The position numbers were made by a program, and so were the translations under genes. From Insolitispirillum peregrinum (GTDB taxonomy: Bacteria; Pseudomonadota; Alphaproteobacteria; Rhodospirillales; Rhodospirillaceae): a stretch of 64,000 nt of DNA. The DNA is taken from contig NZ_FTOA01000008.1 of assembly GCF_900156605.1 (NCBI RefSeq), positions 62,001 to 126,000 of the forward strand. The letters run 5' to 3'. This document shows, piece by piece, positions 34,732-43,674 of the stretch; positions within the stretch are counted from its first letter, which is position 1; each line of letters opens with the position of its first letter. The notes below the pieces were generated by a model that ran no database searches, was not told the DNA's origin, and worked only from the letters and a program-made list of their open reading frames with translations.

Positions 34732-34789
34732 TTAGCACTCCCTCTCGGTGAGTGCTAACACAGGTAAGGCGAGGCGCCGTTTGAGTCAA
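34732..34789 (-). promoter_or_regulatory. groESL promoter with CIRCE element
   Basis: CIRCE at 34732-34758 is a perfect TTAGCACTC-N9-GAGTGCTAA, the HrcA operator. Read leftward, TTGACT (34784-34789) and TACCTG (34761-34766), 17 bases apart, lie just upstream, so HrcA bound at CIRCE covers the transcription start. Heat-shock control by HrcA is expected; hrcA is not in the window. Confidence 0.93.
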
Positions 34790-34831
34790 GAGGTCTTGTA
34801 ACGGCAGATGATGACCATTTGAGGGCGGACC

Positions 34832-34873
34832 ATGAAAAAAGCCCCCGGACCAAAGGTTCGAGGGCTTTTTTCA
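34832..34873. terminator. Bidirectional Rho-independent terminator
   Basis: AAAAAAGCCC and GGGCTTTTTT flank an imperfect stem around AAA. It lies just after the leftward VTT-domain gene and can work both ways. Confidence 0.85.
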
Positions 34874-34890
34874 GTGAAGGACTGGATAAA

Positions 34891-35694
34891 TCAGGCCTCG
34901 CGGCCCTTTTTCCGCACCTGCCGATAAAGGGCGACGCTGATCAACCCGGAAATGACAAACAGGGCGATCGACAGCGCAGTACGGAACACCGTATCAAGGT
35001 GGATCCCGCTGCCCAGCAGCGAAAAGATGACTGTTTGCGGCAGATAGCCGATCAGCGACCCCAGCAGGAACGGCACCGCTCCGACGCTGGTCACTCCGGC
35101 GGCCATGTTGGTGATGAGGTTCGACCCCAGCGGCAGCAGGCGAATCAGCAGGGTCATCGAGAACGGATAGCCGCGCAGGAAGTCATCAACCTTGCGAATC
35201 CGCGCCCCGAAACGCCCCTTGACGAACGAGCGGCCAAACAGGCGGGCATAAAAGAACGTCGCCGCGCAGCCGATCACCTGCGCGACCATCGAGATCAGCA
35301 CCCCGTTGACCAGCCCGAAGGCATAGCCGCCGCCAAAGGCGACAATCTGGCGCGGCACACCGACCGCACACATCAGGCTGCCCAGCGCAATGAACAGGGC
35401 CTCCCCGGCAATGCCCTTGCCGATCACCTGCTCATCCAGCCAGTGGGTATCCAGCAGGTCACCGACGCCCAGCACCTTGACCGCAAAACCGATCACCACC
35501 AGCGACACGATCAGCCCCAACCCTTTCAGCAGCGGCTTCAGGCTGCTGGGGGCGGTCGAGGATTGTGCCCACTGGTCGGCATAATCCTCGGTCAACGGCG
35601 CGGCATCGTCGGTGTCGGCAGACGATGAGTCCTCGAACGGCGACGGTGCATCCGGCGGCGGCACATCCGGCAGGGGGGGAACGGAACGGGCCAT
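34891..35694 (-). CDS. TVP38/TMEM64-family (VTT domain) membrane protein
   Basis: 267 residues; ATG overlaps the stop of the GT2 gene (TGATG). The first ~65 residues are Pro/Asp-rich and cytoplasmic. Then come several hydrophobic segments with the VTT marks VGVPRQIVAFGGGYAFGLVNG, FFYARLFGRSFVKGRFG and LIRLLPLGSNLITNMAAGVTSVGAVPFLLGSLIGYLPQTVIF. VTT-domain proteins belong to the DedA superfamily, thought to move or scramble lipids. Coupling with a polyprenol-type glycosyltransferase suggests joint work on lipid-linked sugars, which is inference. Confidence 0.88.
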   Translation of the reverse strand: MARSVPPLPDVPPPDAPSPFEDSSSADTDDAAPLTEDYADQWAQSSTAPSSLKPLLKGLGLIVSLVVIGFAVKVLGVGDLLDTHWLDEQVIGKGIAGEALFIALGSLMCAVGVPRQIVAFGGGYAFGLVNGVLISMVAQVIGCAATFFYARLFGRSFVKGRFGARIRKVDDFLRGYPFSMTLLIRLLPLGSNLITNMAAGVTSVGAVPFLLGSLIGYLPQTVIFSLLGSGIHLDTVFRTALSIALFVISGLISVALYRQVRKKGREA

Positions 35695-36497
35695 CAGCGG
35701 GTCTGACCCGGGTCCTGCCGCACGACGCGCGGATTGCGGGCACGCCGCTGCAACCACCACACCCCGAACAGGTCAACGATCCCCACCCACAGGCGGTTCC
35801 ACAGGCCATACTTCGACACCCCCCGCTCACGCGGGCGGTGGTTGACCCGCACACTCAGCACCACCCCGCCTTCGCGCCGCATCAGGGCAGGCAGGAAGCG
35901 GTGCATGTGGTCAAAGCGCGGGAAGGCAAGGAAGGTGGCGCGGGCAAACAGCTTCAGACCGCAACCGCTGTCAGGGGTGTCGTCCTTCAGCATCGACGAG
36001 CGAATCCCGTTGGCCACCCGTGACGACAGCTTGCGCAGCCCGTTGTCCTGCCGCTTTTGCCGGTGACCGGCAATCATTACCATCGCCAGCGGCACATTGT
36101 TGGCGGTGGCCTGCCGGTCGCGTTCGGCCAGCATCGCCGGAATGTCGGCCGGGTCGTTCTGGCCGTCACCGTCCAGCGTCGCCACCCACGGCGCACAGGC
36201 CGCCCGCACCCCGGAATGGACCGCCTGACTCTGGCCGCAGCTGTTGGCATGGCGGACCACGCGCAGCATCGGAAATTCCCGTTGGGCTTCGTCCAGACGG
36301 GCAGGCGTTTCATCATCCGACCCGTCATCGACATAGATGATCTCGAACGGAACCACGCCATTCAGGGCCGCATGAATCTCGCGGATCAGCGGGAAAATGT
36401 TGTCGGCTTCGTTCTTCACCGGCACCACCACCGCCACATCGGGCGGCAGGACAACGGAAGCGGGGGCCGGGAAGTCTGAGGAAGGAGTCTGTGTCAT
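35694..36497 (-). CDS. GT2-family glycosyltransferase (DPM1-like)
   Basis: 267 residues. The GT-A fold starts VAVVVPVKNEADNIFPLIREIHAAL, with the nucleotide-sugar Asp in IIYVDDGSDDET and the metal motif in TLDGDGQNDP. This resembles dolichol-phosphate mannosyltransferase-type enzymes that transfer a sugar to a polyprenyl phosphate. The C-terminus lacks a clear membrane pair. It is translationally coupled to the VTT-domain gene. About 360 bases of repeat-rich sequence separate it from the GH17-like gene upstream. Confidence 0.9.
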   Translation of the reverse strand: MTQTPSSDFPAPASVVLPPDVAVVVPVKNEADNIFPLIREIHAALNGVVPFEIIYVDDGSDDETPARLDEAQREFPMLRVVRHANSCGQSQAVHSGVRAACAPWVATLDGDGQNDPADIPAMLAERDRQATANNVPLAMVMIAGHRQKRQDNGLRKLSSRVANGIRSSMLKDDTPDSGCGLKLFARATFLAFPRFDHMHRFLPALMRREGGVVLSVRVNHRPRERGVSKYGLWNRLWVGIVDLFGVWWLQRRARNPRVVRQDPGQTR

Positions 36498-36657
36498 CGC
36501 CTGTCCAGTTCGGACGGTGCCGACGCATCGGGGCAGTCACACCGCATGGCACCTGAAAAACGGGCCGGTTGTACCTGTTGTCGCCGCGACTGAAAAGCTC
36601 TTTCCACCGTCACGGTAGGGAAAAGGGTCCTCGACTCGATGAAAAGACGGTAAGGAA

Positions 36658-36691
36658 GGAAAAAGGCGGCACGGAGATCCCCCGTACCGCC
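36658..36691 (-). terminator. Rho-independent terminator after the GH17-like gene
   Basis: Read leftward: GGCGGTACGG, loop GGGATCT, CCGTGCCGCC (one mismatch), then a run of five T. It lies between the GH17-like and GT2 genes and separates their transcripts. Confidence 0.75.
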
Positions 36692-36708
36692 CGGCTCTCT
36701 GCGCCATT

Positions 36709-36861
36709 GGAGTGTTTTCACACTGAGCAAAAACGCTCTCCGTTTTAATGCCGCATTTTCCAAGCCGTTGACCGGAGACGGTCAACTTGAAAATGCTCTC
36801 CGTTTTAATGCCGCATTTTCCGAGCCGTTGACCGGAGACGGTCAACTTGAAAATGCTCTAA
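36709..36861. repeat. Palindromic repeat with a tandem 60-bp duplication, overlapping the GH17-like stop codon
   Basis: Two 60-base units (36735-36794 and 36795-36854) differ at one base (CCAAGCC versus CCGAGCC). Each folds as a nested hairpin: GTTGACCG/CGGTCAAC inside GCATTTTC/GAAAATGC. On the left, GTGTTTTCACACTGAGCAAAAAC gives a second hairpin, as in the single-unit copy at 19703-19798. The right end, GCTCTAA, contains the TAG stop of the GH17-like gene. Confidence 0.88.
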
Positions 36862-38426
36862 CGCGAAAAGCTTGATCCGCCATAGCCACCGCCCTGCCAT
36901 GGCCACGGCAGGGCCGCCAGCCCCAGCGACAGCACCAGCGCGCACCATGTCAGGGCATCGCCATTGAGCCAGCCCTCGCTGATCGCCACCACCGGCGCGC
37001 CCAGAACGATGGCACCAGCCAACCAACTGTCTTCCGGTTTGCGGCTGACCCCGTCGTGATCGGTGCGCAGACGCAGCAGCAAGAACCCGACAGCGGCAAT
37101 CACGATCATCGACGACGGGAAATCCCGATAGCGCCCGCCAAACACATGCCCGATCACCCCAACCGACGCCACAATCAGGGCCAGCCGACGTAGCCAGCCC
37201 AGCAGGGCGGCGTCTTCGCGGTGAATGGTCTGCTGGCACAAAGCCCGCAGAATGATCACCGAGGTCAGCGCCATCAGGCACCAGATCGCCCCGTTCAAGA
37301 TCCATTCCCACGGCTGGCGCGACGACTGTTCGATATGCCGGGCGAGGAACGACAGGGCTCCACCACTGGCCAGGCCTCCCAGCAAACTGACGCCCCAGCC
37401 CACCAGATCGGCCCGGCGGCCACTGCTGGCGGCCAGCCCCCCCAACCCGATGCCCAGCGCGGCGGCCAGCCCGGCCCAGCGCATCCAGCCGGCTTCTTCG
37501 GCCAGCGGCCCCTGCAGGGTGACCTTGGGTTCGCGGTCGTCGGTAAACAGGCCCCAATAGCCGCCTGCGGTCCCTTCCAGCGCCCGCTTCCACGGCTGAT
37601 CAAAGCTTTCGATCAGGTTGTAATCCCACTGATGCTCGGCAGCAGCGGCAATCACGCCCCGGATGAAACGGGTCTCGTTGACCAGCGTCGCCTCGGCACC
37701 CTGCCGCTGACGTCCGGCGCTCGGCCAGCCGATTTCGCCGATCAGCAGCTTTTTGCCGGGAAACACCTGCTCCATGTGCTGATGAGTGGCCACCACATGG
37801 GCAATGGCGTCATCGACCGGGGTCGGCTGGTCTTCCCAATAGGGCAACAGGTGGATGGTGATGAAGTCCACCGCCTGCGCCAGTGACGGATTCTGTTCCC
37901 AGAATTCCCACACGTCGGCATAGGTCACCGGCTGGGCAATCTGCCCCTTGACCTGCTGGATCAGCACCGCCAGCCGGTCGGCGGTGATTTCCCGCCGCAG
38001 CAGGGCTTCGTTGCCGACGATCACCCCGGTAATGGTGTCCGGGAACTGGCGGGCCAAAGCCACACCACGGGCCATTTCCTTGACGTTGTCGCTGTCCTTG
38101 CGGCCGATCCAGATGCCCTGCAACACCTTCAGCCCGACTTTCTGCGCCGCCTCGGGGACCTGATCCAGGCCGTTGGTGGTGGCATAGGTCCGCACGCAGT
38201 CGGTAAAGGTTGCCAGTGCCTGCAAATCAGACAGCACCCGCTCTTTGGGAACCACGAACGACTCGTTGAATGGCGTTTCGCTGCCCTGAAACGGCGCATA
38301 CGAGACGCAGGCGGCATGCGCCGTTGGAGCGTCGGGAATCGCCACCGGGCGACCCAGTTGCACCCAGGCAAAAAAGGCAAACACCGCGCAGGCGGCAAAT
38401 ACCGCTGCAATCCACCCCCGGCCCAT
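36858..38426 (-). CDS. Membrane GH17-like glycosidase (beta-1,3-glucan type)
   Basis: 522 residues from the ATG with GAAGGAGA 8 bases upstream (MGRGWIAAVFAAC). A membrane anchor or signal comes first, then a TIM-barrel domain with CVSYAPFQGSETPFN, the acid/base segment GVIVGNEALLRREI and the nucleophile segment KKLLIGEIGWPSAGR, which are GH17 marks. The C-terminal ~190 residues hold six or so membrane segments. Such proteins take part in periplasmic or cyclic beta-1,3-glucan handling. The stop lies in a repeat element, so the last residues may have been altered by that insertion. Confidence 0.82.
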   Translation of the reverse strand: MGRGWIAAVFAACAVFAFFAWVQLGRPVAIPDAPTAHAACVSYAPFQGSETPFNESFVVPKERVLSDLQALATFTDCVRTYATTNGLDQVPEAAQKVGLKVLQGIWIGRKDSDNVKEMARGVALARQFPDTITGVIVGNEALLRREITADRLAVLIQQVKGQIAQPVTYADVWEFWEQNPSLAQAVDFITIHLLPYWEDQPTPVDDAIAHVVATHQHMEQVFPGKKLLIGEIGWPSAGRQRQGAEATLVNETRFIRGVIAAAAEHQWDYNLIESFDQPWKRALEGTAGGYWGLFTDDREPKVTLQGPLAEEAGWMRWAGLAAALGIGLGGLAASSGRRADLVGWGVSLLGGLASGGALSFLARHIEQSSRQPWEWILNGAIWCLMALTSVIILRALCQQTIHREDAALLGWLRRLALIVASVGVIGHVFGGRYRDFPSSMIVIAAVGFLLLRLRTDHDGVSRKPEDSWLAGAIVLGAPVVAISEGWLNGDALTWCALVLSLGLAALPWPWQGGGYGGSSFSR

Positions 38427-38584
38427 GCTGATCTCTCCTTCAACCCTCATGCAGCCTTTGCGCTGCTGTTTGGGGATGGTTTACGGAAAGCCTGGCCTCC
38501 TGACTAGGGAATTTTCCACATGCCCCTTTTCCGTCTGTTGCTTTAGGCTTTGCAAACGGCGCGGAAAAAGGTCATCGTACCGCC

Positions 38585-39115
38585 ATGATCAACCACCGCC
38601 GCCCCTCTTCCGCCCGCATGCGGGCCGTTCTTGCGGGGCGCTCTGCCCAATGGACGGCAGAGCGTCAACGGTTGATGTTGTCCCTGTTTTCGCTTTCGTT
38701 GCCGCGATCGTTGACCCGCCGCCGCCATCACGCGGCCGTCGCCGGGTTGCTGGCCCTGTTCCTGCAAGTGCTGGTCCCGCTGGGACAGGCCGTTCCCGCC
38801 GGAACCGATGCCCACGGCCTGCCGCGATCACTGGTGGTCTGTAGCGCCAATGGTGGCCTGCGCACCATCAGCCTGCCGGGTACGACATCCCCGACCGGCA
38901 ACACCGTTACCACCGGCATGAACCCGGTGATGGCCGCATGTTCCGTCTGTCTGGCCTATGCCGCTGGCGGACATCTGGCGCCTCCTCCCTCTGTGCCATT
39001 GCCTCTTCCCCAGGACGGACACGGAGAAACGATCCTTCCCTCGGCTCTCACCACCGCATCCGGCCCGGCAGTGCCACTGCCGCAACCGCGCGGACCGCCG
39101 TCGGAAATCGTCTGA
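38585..39115 (+). CDS. DUF2946-family protein
   Basis: 176 residues. One hydrophobic segment (AAVAGLLALFLQVLVPLGQAV) follows a basic start, then the family marks LVVCSANGG and CSVCLAYAAGG, and a Pro-rich C-terminus. Internal ATGs at 38618 and 38675 are alternative starts. The role of the family is unknown, but it is often next to copper genes. Here PCuAC follows 235 bases later on the same strand. The Cys residues after the membrane segment could bind metal. Confidence 0.8.
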   Translation: MINHRRPSSARMRAVLAGRSAQWTAERQRLMLSLFSLSLPRSLTRRRHHAAVAGLLALFLQVLVPLGQAVPAGTDAHGLPRSLVVCSANGGLRTISLPGTTSPTGNTVTTGMNPVMAACSVCLAYAAGGHLAPPPSVPLPLPQDGHGETILPSALTTASGPAVPLPQPRGPPSEIV

Positions 39116-39350
39116 TTCCGCCCTGCACAGGCGATCAGACCTTTTCAGGACTCGTTCTCTCCGGGGGTATTCCGCCCCTCCTGTGATCCCGCCCTGTCAG
39201 GCCCGCCGTGGTTTGTTGGCTGAGCCCGTTTCCCCCGTGGTTTCCCCACCACGCCGGACATACCCCTGACAAGGCGGGGTCCATGCACTTTCCGACCCGC
39301 CCCCTTTTGCACCCGACGGGGGCAGGATTTTCCAGTACAGGATTGTCATC

Positions 39351-39899
39351 ATGGCCTCTTTCGCTTCTTTCCATTCGGTTCTGCGCGCTTCGGCGCCGCT
39401 GGCGGCCGCTGCGGCCCTGCTGTTCAGCGCCAGTGCGGCCTTTGCCGCCGACGTGACGGTCAGCGATGCCTGGGCGCGCGCCTCGGCTGGCCCCGCCAAA
39501 ACCGGAGCCGCCTTTTTCACCGTCACCAACAGCGGCAGCAGCGATGACCAGCTGCTGAGCGCCAGCAGCCCCGCCGTCTCGGCCACGGACGAGCTGCACA
39601 CCCACATCAAGGACGGTGACGTGATGCGCATGCGTCAGGTCGAAAAGATTGACGTCCCCGCCGGGAAAGCCGTCACCCTGCAACCCGGTGGTCTGCATGT
39701 GATGCTGATGTCGCTGTCGGCACCGCTGGCCGAAGGCCAGACCTTTCCGCTGACCCTGACCTTTGCCAAGGCGGGCACCATTGAAACCACCGTCACCGTC
39801 AAGGCCGCCGGGGCGATGGGTCAGATGGACCACAGCCAGATGGATCACAGCAAAATGGACCATGGCGCGATGGACCACAGCGGCCACACCAAGCAGTAA
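39351..39899 (+). CDS. PCu(A)C-type periplasmic copper chaperone
   Basis: 182 residues with a signal peptide (cleavage likely after ASAAFA). The copper site is H-x-H...M-x-M...H-x-M: ELHTHIKDGDVMRMRQ and GGLHVMLM. The C-terminus carries four MDH repeats (MDHS/MDHG) ending in HSGH, an extra copper-binding tail not usual in the family. PCuAC delivers Cu(I) to the CuA/CuB sites of heme-copper oxidases, which fits the heme A synthase in the same region. It lies downstream of the DUF2946 gene, with no clear feature in the 235-base gap. Confidence 0.93.
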   Translation: MASFASFHSVLRASAPLAAAAALLFSASAAFAADVTVSDAWARASAGPAKTGAAFFTVTNSGSSDDQLLSASSPAVSATDELHTHIKDGDVMRMRQVEKIDVPAGKAVTLQPGGLHVMLMSLSAPLAEGQTFPLTLTFAKAGTIETTVTVKAAGAMGQMDHSQMDHSKMDHGAMDHSGHTKQ

Positions 39900-39949
39900 A
39901 CGGTCAGCGGGTCGTTCCAACTTTTGCCACATTGCGCGGGCAAATATGG

Positions 39950-40056
39950 TAGAGAGCAGTGTGTGCAAAAGTGGGAACCGGTTTTGCACATAAACACTGC
40001 GACCACTCAATACCGTGGATCATCGTGCTTGCATCACATCAAATGTACGATGGTCC
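39950..40056. repeat. Degenerate RIME-like double palindrome
   Basis: In reverse orientation to the copy at 55384-55485 it keeps AAGTGGGAACCGGTTTTGCA and TAAACACTGCGACC (with changes), then the second hairpin GGATCATCGT...ACGATGGTCC. It lies between the copper gene and chvI, inside the leader of chvI. Confidence 0.65.
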
Positions 40057-40129
40057 ACGGGTGAGAGGGTGATCTCTCACCCTTTTGCTTTGCCTGCCCA
40101 TCACTGACCACAGGAGGACCGACCCCGTG

Positions 40130-40873
40130 ATGCATTCCATTGCCCTTGTCGATGACGACCGCAACATCACGACCTCGGTCTCGATCCTGCTGGAATCCGA
40201 AGGCTTTACCGTCCACATCTGGCATGACGGCGCCGAAGCCCTGCGCGGGCTGGCCGAGACCGATGTCGATCTGGCCATTCTGGACATCAAGATGCCGCGC
40301 ATGGACGGTATGGAGCTGTTGCAGAACCTGCGCAAGACCAGTGACCTGCCGGTGATCTTCCTGACCTCGAAGGATGACGAGGTGGACGAGCTGCTCGGCC
40401 TGCGCATGGGGGCGGATGACTACATCAAAAAGCCGTTCTCCCAGCGCCTGCTGCTGGAACGCATCCGCACCCTGCTACGGCGGGTCGAAGCCCGGCAGGC
40501 CGCCGCCGAAGCCGCCGCCGCCCGCCCGGCCAGTGCCTCGGCAGACGGCAACACTGATGCTCCGTCGGAAAATGCCATCGTGCGCGGCAGCCTGATTCTC
40601 GACCCGTCCCGCCACATGGTGACATGGAAAGGCAAAAGCGTTGATCTGACCGTCACCGAGTTCCTGATCCTGCAGGCGCTGGCCCAGCGCCCCGGTCACG
40701 TCAAGAACCGCGACCAGCTGATTGACGCCGCCTATGGCGAACATATCTACGTCGACGACCGCACCATCGACAGCCACATCAAGCGGTTGCGCAAGAAATT
40801 CCGCGAAACCGACGACGATTTTGCCCAGATCGAAACGCTCTACGGGGTCGGTTATCGTTACAAGGAGGGGTAA
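40130..40873 (+). CDS. chvI: OmpR-family response regulator ChvI
   Basis: 247 residues from the ATG of [26 protein letters not shown], the ChvI N-terminus. Receiver Asp52 is in [13 protein letters not shown], the conserved Thr/Lys in [11 protein letters not shown] and KKPFSQR. A ~40-residue Ala-rich linker leads to the winged helix ([52 protein letters not shown]). It acts with ChvG in acid/envelope-stress control in alphaproteobacteria. chvG follows 3 bases later. Confidence 0.93.
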   Translation: MHSIALVDDDRNITTSVSILLESEGFTVHIWHDGAEALRGLAETDVDLAILDIKMPRMDGMELLQNLRKTSDLPVIFLTSKDDEVDELLGLRMGADDYIKKPFSQRLLLERIRTLLRRVEARQAAAEAAAARPASASADGNTDAPSENAIVRGSLILDPSRHMVTWKGKSVDLTVTEFLILQALAQRPGHVKNRDQLIDAAYGEHIYVDDRTIDSHIKRLRKKFRETDDDFAQIETLYGVGYRYKEG

Positions 40874-40876
40874 GGA

Positions 40877-42580
40877 TTGACCCCGACCAGCGAGTCCCGC
40901 CGCCCACCGCGTGCCCTGTCACCGCTGACCCAGCGCATTCTGGCCGTCAACCTGATCGCCCCGATCATGCTGCTGGCCGGATTGCTGTATCTGGACCAGT
41001 ACGAAGACGCGCTGGTTGAGGCCGACCTGACATCCCTGCGCGTCCAGGCCGACGTGATCGCCGCCGCCGTCGCCGAAAGCGCAGTCAGCGCCGAAACAGC
41101 CACCATCGAAAACCTGCGCCTGCCCGTGACCAGCCACCGGCTGGTGGTGGACCAGACCCGCGCCATTGTGCGCCGTCTGGCCGAACTGGGCAGTATCCGG
41201 GCGCGCGTTTTTGACCCCAACGGCTTGCTGGTCGCCGACAGTCGGCAATTGATCGGCCCCGGTGGGGCGATTCAGGTGTTTGATTTGCCCGCCGCCGAAC
41301 CGGCCACGCTGGAAAACGGCCTGAAAGACCTGTTTTCGGTCACCGGGCGCCTGTTCAGCTGGGACGCCCCCCTGCCCCGCTACAGCGAACGCCGGGAGCA
41401 AACCGCCGCCGATTATGACGAGGTGGTGCAGGCGCTGGAAGACGGCATGTCCGCCCGCGCCGTCCGCCGCCTGAACGGTGATGACCGCATGCTGTCGGTG
41501 GCCGTGCCGGTGCAGTACTACAAGCATGTGGTCGGGGCGGTGCTGGTCACCCGTCCGGATACCAACATCAAGCAAAGCCTGTTCGAGGTCCGCCTTGCCA
41601 TCGGCAAGCTGTTCCTCGGCACCCTGCTGATCACCGTGCTGCTGAGCTTTTATCTGGCTCAGGCCATCGCCACCCCGGTCCGCCGCCTCGCCGCCGCCGC
41701 CGAAGCCGTCCGCCGGGGCGGCAGCAAAGGCCGCTCGGTGGTCCTGCCCGACCTGTCGCACCGGCAGGATGAGATCGGCGACCTGTCGGTCTCGCAACGG
41801 GCGATGACCACCGCCCTGTGGGAGCGGATGGACGCCATCGAACGCTTTGCCGCCGACGTGGCGCACGAAATCAAGAACCCGTTGACCTCGATGCGCAGTG
41901 CGGTGGAAACGGTGGTTCGAACCTCGAACCCCGAGCATCAGCGCAAGCTGCTGGCCATCCTGCAAGACGATGTGGCCCGCCTTGACCGACTGATCACCGA
42001 TATTTCCGATGCCTCGCGTCTGGATGCCGAGCTGTCACGCGCCGACAGTGAGAAAGTGGCCCTGGCCCCGATGCTGTCCACGCTGGCCGAGGTCTATGGC
42101 CCGGTGGCCGAACAGCAACAGGTTCAACTGCGCCTCGATCTGCCCGCCAACGATTGCCTTGAGGTCAACGGCCTCGAAGACCGTCTGGTGCAGGTGGTGC
42201 GCAATCTGATCGGTAACGCCCTGTCCTTTAGTCCGCAGGATGGCGAGCTGGTCATTGAAGCCCGCCGGACGGCGGGCTTCATTGAACTGGCGGTGATCGA
42301 CGATGGCCCCGGCCTGCCCCCCGGCAAGGAGCTGGCCATTTTCGAGCGCTTTTATTCCGAACGCCCGCGCGGCGAAAAGTTCGGCACCCATTCCGGCCTT
42401 GGCCTGTCGATCAGCAAACAGATCGTCGAGGCCCATCGCGGAACGATCATTGCCAGCAACCGTCTGGCCCCGGATGGCAGCGTTCTGGGTGCCTGCTTCA
42501 CTGTCCGCCTGCCCGAGGCCGCCGCCGCCGGTAAGTCCGGCAAGCTGGCAGCCAAGGTGGCAGCGCGGAACAAGTCCTGA
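40877..42580 (+). CDS. chvG: Sensor histidine kinase ChvG
   Basis: 567 residues from a TTG start with AAGGAGG upstream, overlapping the chvI stop region. Two membrane segments (LAVNLIAPIMLLAGLLYL and LFLGTLLITVLLSFYLA) bracket a ~230-residue periplasmic sensor. HAMP follows, then HisKA (DVAHEIKNPLTSMRSAVETV) and HATPase (HSGLGLSISKQIVEAHRGTI). The periplasmic inhibitor gene exoR and the HPr-kinase gene often found here are not adjacent. The gene converges on the next, 10 bases apart. Confidence 0.93.
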   Translation: MTPTSESRRPPRALSPLTQRILAVNLIAPIMLLAGLLYLDQYEDALVEADLTSLRVQADVIAAAVAESAVSAETATIENLRLPVTSHRLVVDQTRAIVRRLAELGSIRARVFDPNGLLVADSRQLIGPGGAIQVFDLPAAEPATLENGLKDLFSVTGRLFSWDAPLPRYSERREQTAADYDEVVQALEDGMSARAVRRLNGDDRMLSVAVPVQYYKHVVGAVLVTRPDTNIKQSLFEVRLAIGKLFLGTLLITVLLSFYLAQAIATPVRRLAAAAEAVRRGGSKGRSVVLPDLSHRQDEIGDLSVSQRAMTTALWERMDAIERFAADVAHEIKNPLTSMRSAVETVVRTSNPEHQRKLLAILQDDVARLDRLITDISDASRLDAELSRADSEKVALAPMLSTLAEVYGPVAEQQQVQLRLDLPANDCLEVNGLEDRLVQVVRNLIGNALSFSPQDGELVIEARRTAGFIELAVIDDGPGLPPGKELAIFERFYSERPRGEKFGTHSGLGLSISKQIVEAHRGTIIASNRLAPDGSVLGACFTVRLPEAAAAGKSGKLAAKVAARNKS

Positions 42581-42590
42581 AGGAGCGGGA

Positions 42591-43421
42591 TCAAGCCTGC
42601 TCGGAAACACCGGTCTTCTGATTGGGAATCCCGGTGTCTTCGGCAATCTTGTTTTCGATGAATTCCTTGATCTCGGCTTCCAGCTTTTTGCGGTCTTCCG
42701 GCGACATGTTGGCCACGTCGTCTTCGGTCAGGCCCTTGCTGGACAGGAATTGCGCCCGCAGCAGGGCCCCGGGACCTTCACTGGCCAGTTTCATGAATTC
42801 ACGGAACTTGCTGACCGCATCACTGCCATCGGTCGCCGTTTCTTCCTGCTGACCAATCCGCTGAACGGCAAACAGGCTTTGCGCCGTCTGGTCGGCCGAT
42901 GCGCTGTCGCTGGCCTGTCCTTGCGAGGCGGCAACCTGTGCCATGATCTCGGGGTGAGCCGCTTCCCACTCACTCTGGCTTTGGGCCGTGCTGGCAACCG
43001 AGGTGGTGCCGCCCATCGTCTGCGCAATGGCTGCCCCACGTTCGGCAGCCAGCTCCGGGCCGACCTGCACCCCGCCAGAGGTCTCCAGCGGCAGCAGCAT
43101 CGGCAGGCCGCCGTCCAGTGATCCGGTGTGCAGGCAGACGGAACCATTGTTGTAAAGGGTTGCCACCACCTTGCCATCAACGGTCACGGTGCCGTAGATG
43201 CTGTCATCATTGCCGCTGTCATCCACCGGATCAGCCTGCAGTGGATCGTCTGACCGCTCTTCGGCGGTTTTCTTGTCCGCCTTCGGCTCCTCGGGCGCGC
43301 CCAGCAGCGAGCGGAACGCGGAGGCAGCAGCCGAGTTCTGTGACGAGTCCCCCAGAGCAGAAGACGTCGTGACACCATTCTGACGGCGATCAGAATCGCC
43401 GATAAGAGAGCTGTGAACCAT
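42591..43421 (-). CDS. Hypothetical low-complexity protein
   Basis: 276 residues, family not recognised. The composition is Ser/Ala/Gln/Glu-rich, with a short ordered stretch DSIYGTVTVDGKVVATLYNNGSVCLHTG and a helical, charged C-terminus (MSPEDRKKLEAEIKEFIENKIAEDTG). No signal peptide or membrane segment. The start (MVHSSLIGDSDRR) has AGAAGGG upstream; an earlier in-frame start is open but unlike the rest. It could be a flagellar- or motility-linked protein (the domain order recalls such substrates), but nothing nearby supports that. Confidence 0.65.
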   Translation of the reverse strand: MVHSSLIGDSDRRQNGVTTSSALGDSSQNSAAASAFRSLLGAPEEPKADKKTAEERSDDPLQADPVDDSGNDDSIYGTVTVDGKVVATLYNNGSVCLHTGSLDGGLPMLLPLETSGGVQVGPELAAERGAAIAQTMGGTTSVASTAQSQSEWEAAHPEIMAQVAASQGQASDSASADQTAQSLFAVQRIGQQEETATDGSDAVSKFREFMKLASEGPGALLRAQFLSSKGLTEDDVANMSPEDRKKLEAEIKEFIENKIAEDTGIPNQKTGVSEQA

Positions 43422-43674
43422 GAGAAACCCTTCTGTCCCAAAAGAAATATCAGGAAAACAGAAGGCAAGGACCGTGCCAGTCACCAACTCACGACGGCAG
43501 GCGGGTTATGCAGAATTCATTCAGAGAGGTCGGCTGAAAGGGCAGAGCAGTTTTTGCCGCTCGGCAAGAAACATCCAGTCCGCGAAATACAACCGGGGAC
43601 ACATCCCCACGGTCCTTGAAGGCACTGGCAACAGGGGGGAGAGCCGTATTCCCCCCCTGCTCCCGGTACCGTGG
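43422..43674. other. Intergenic gap with a long GC-rich hairpin
   Basis: CAGGGGGGA and TCCCCCCCTG (43631-43661) form an inverted repeat just after the folD stop. No T run follows on the folD strand, so intrinsic termination is uncertain. No gene seen. Confidence 0.45.
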
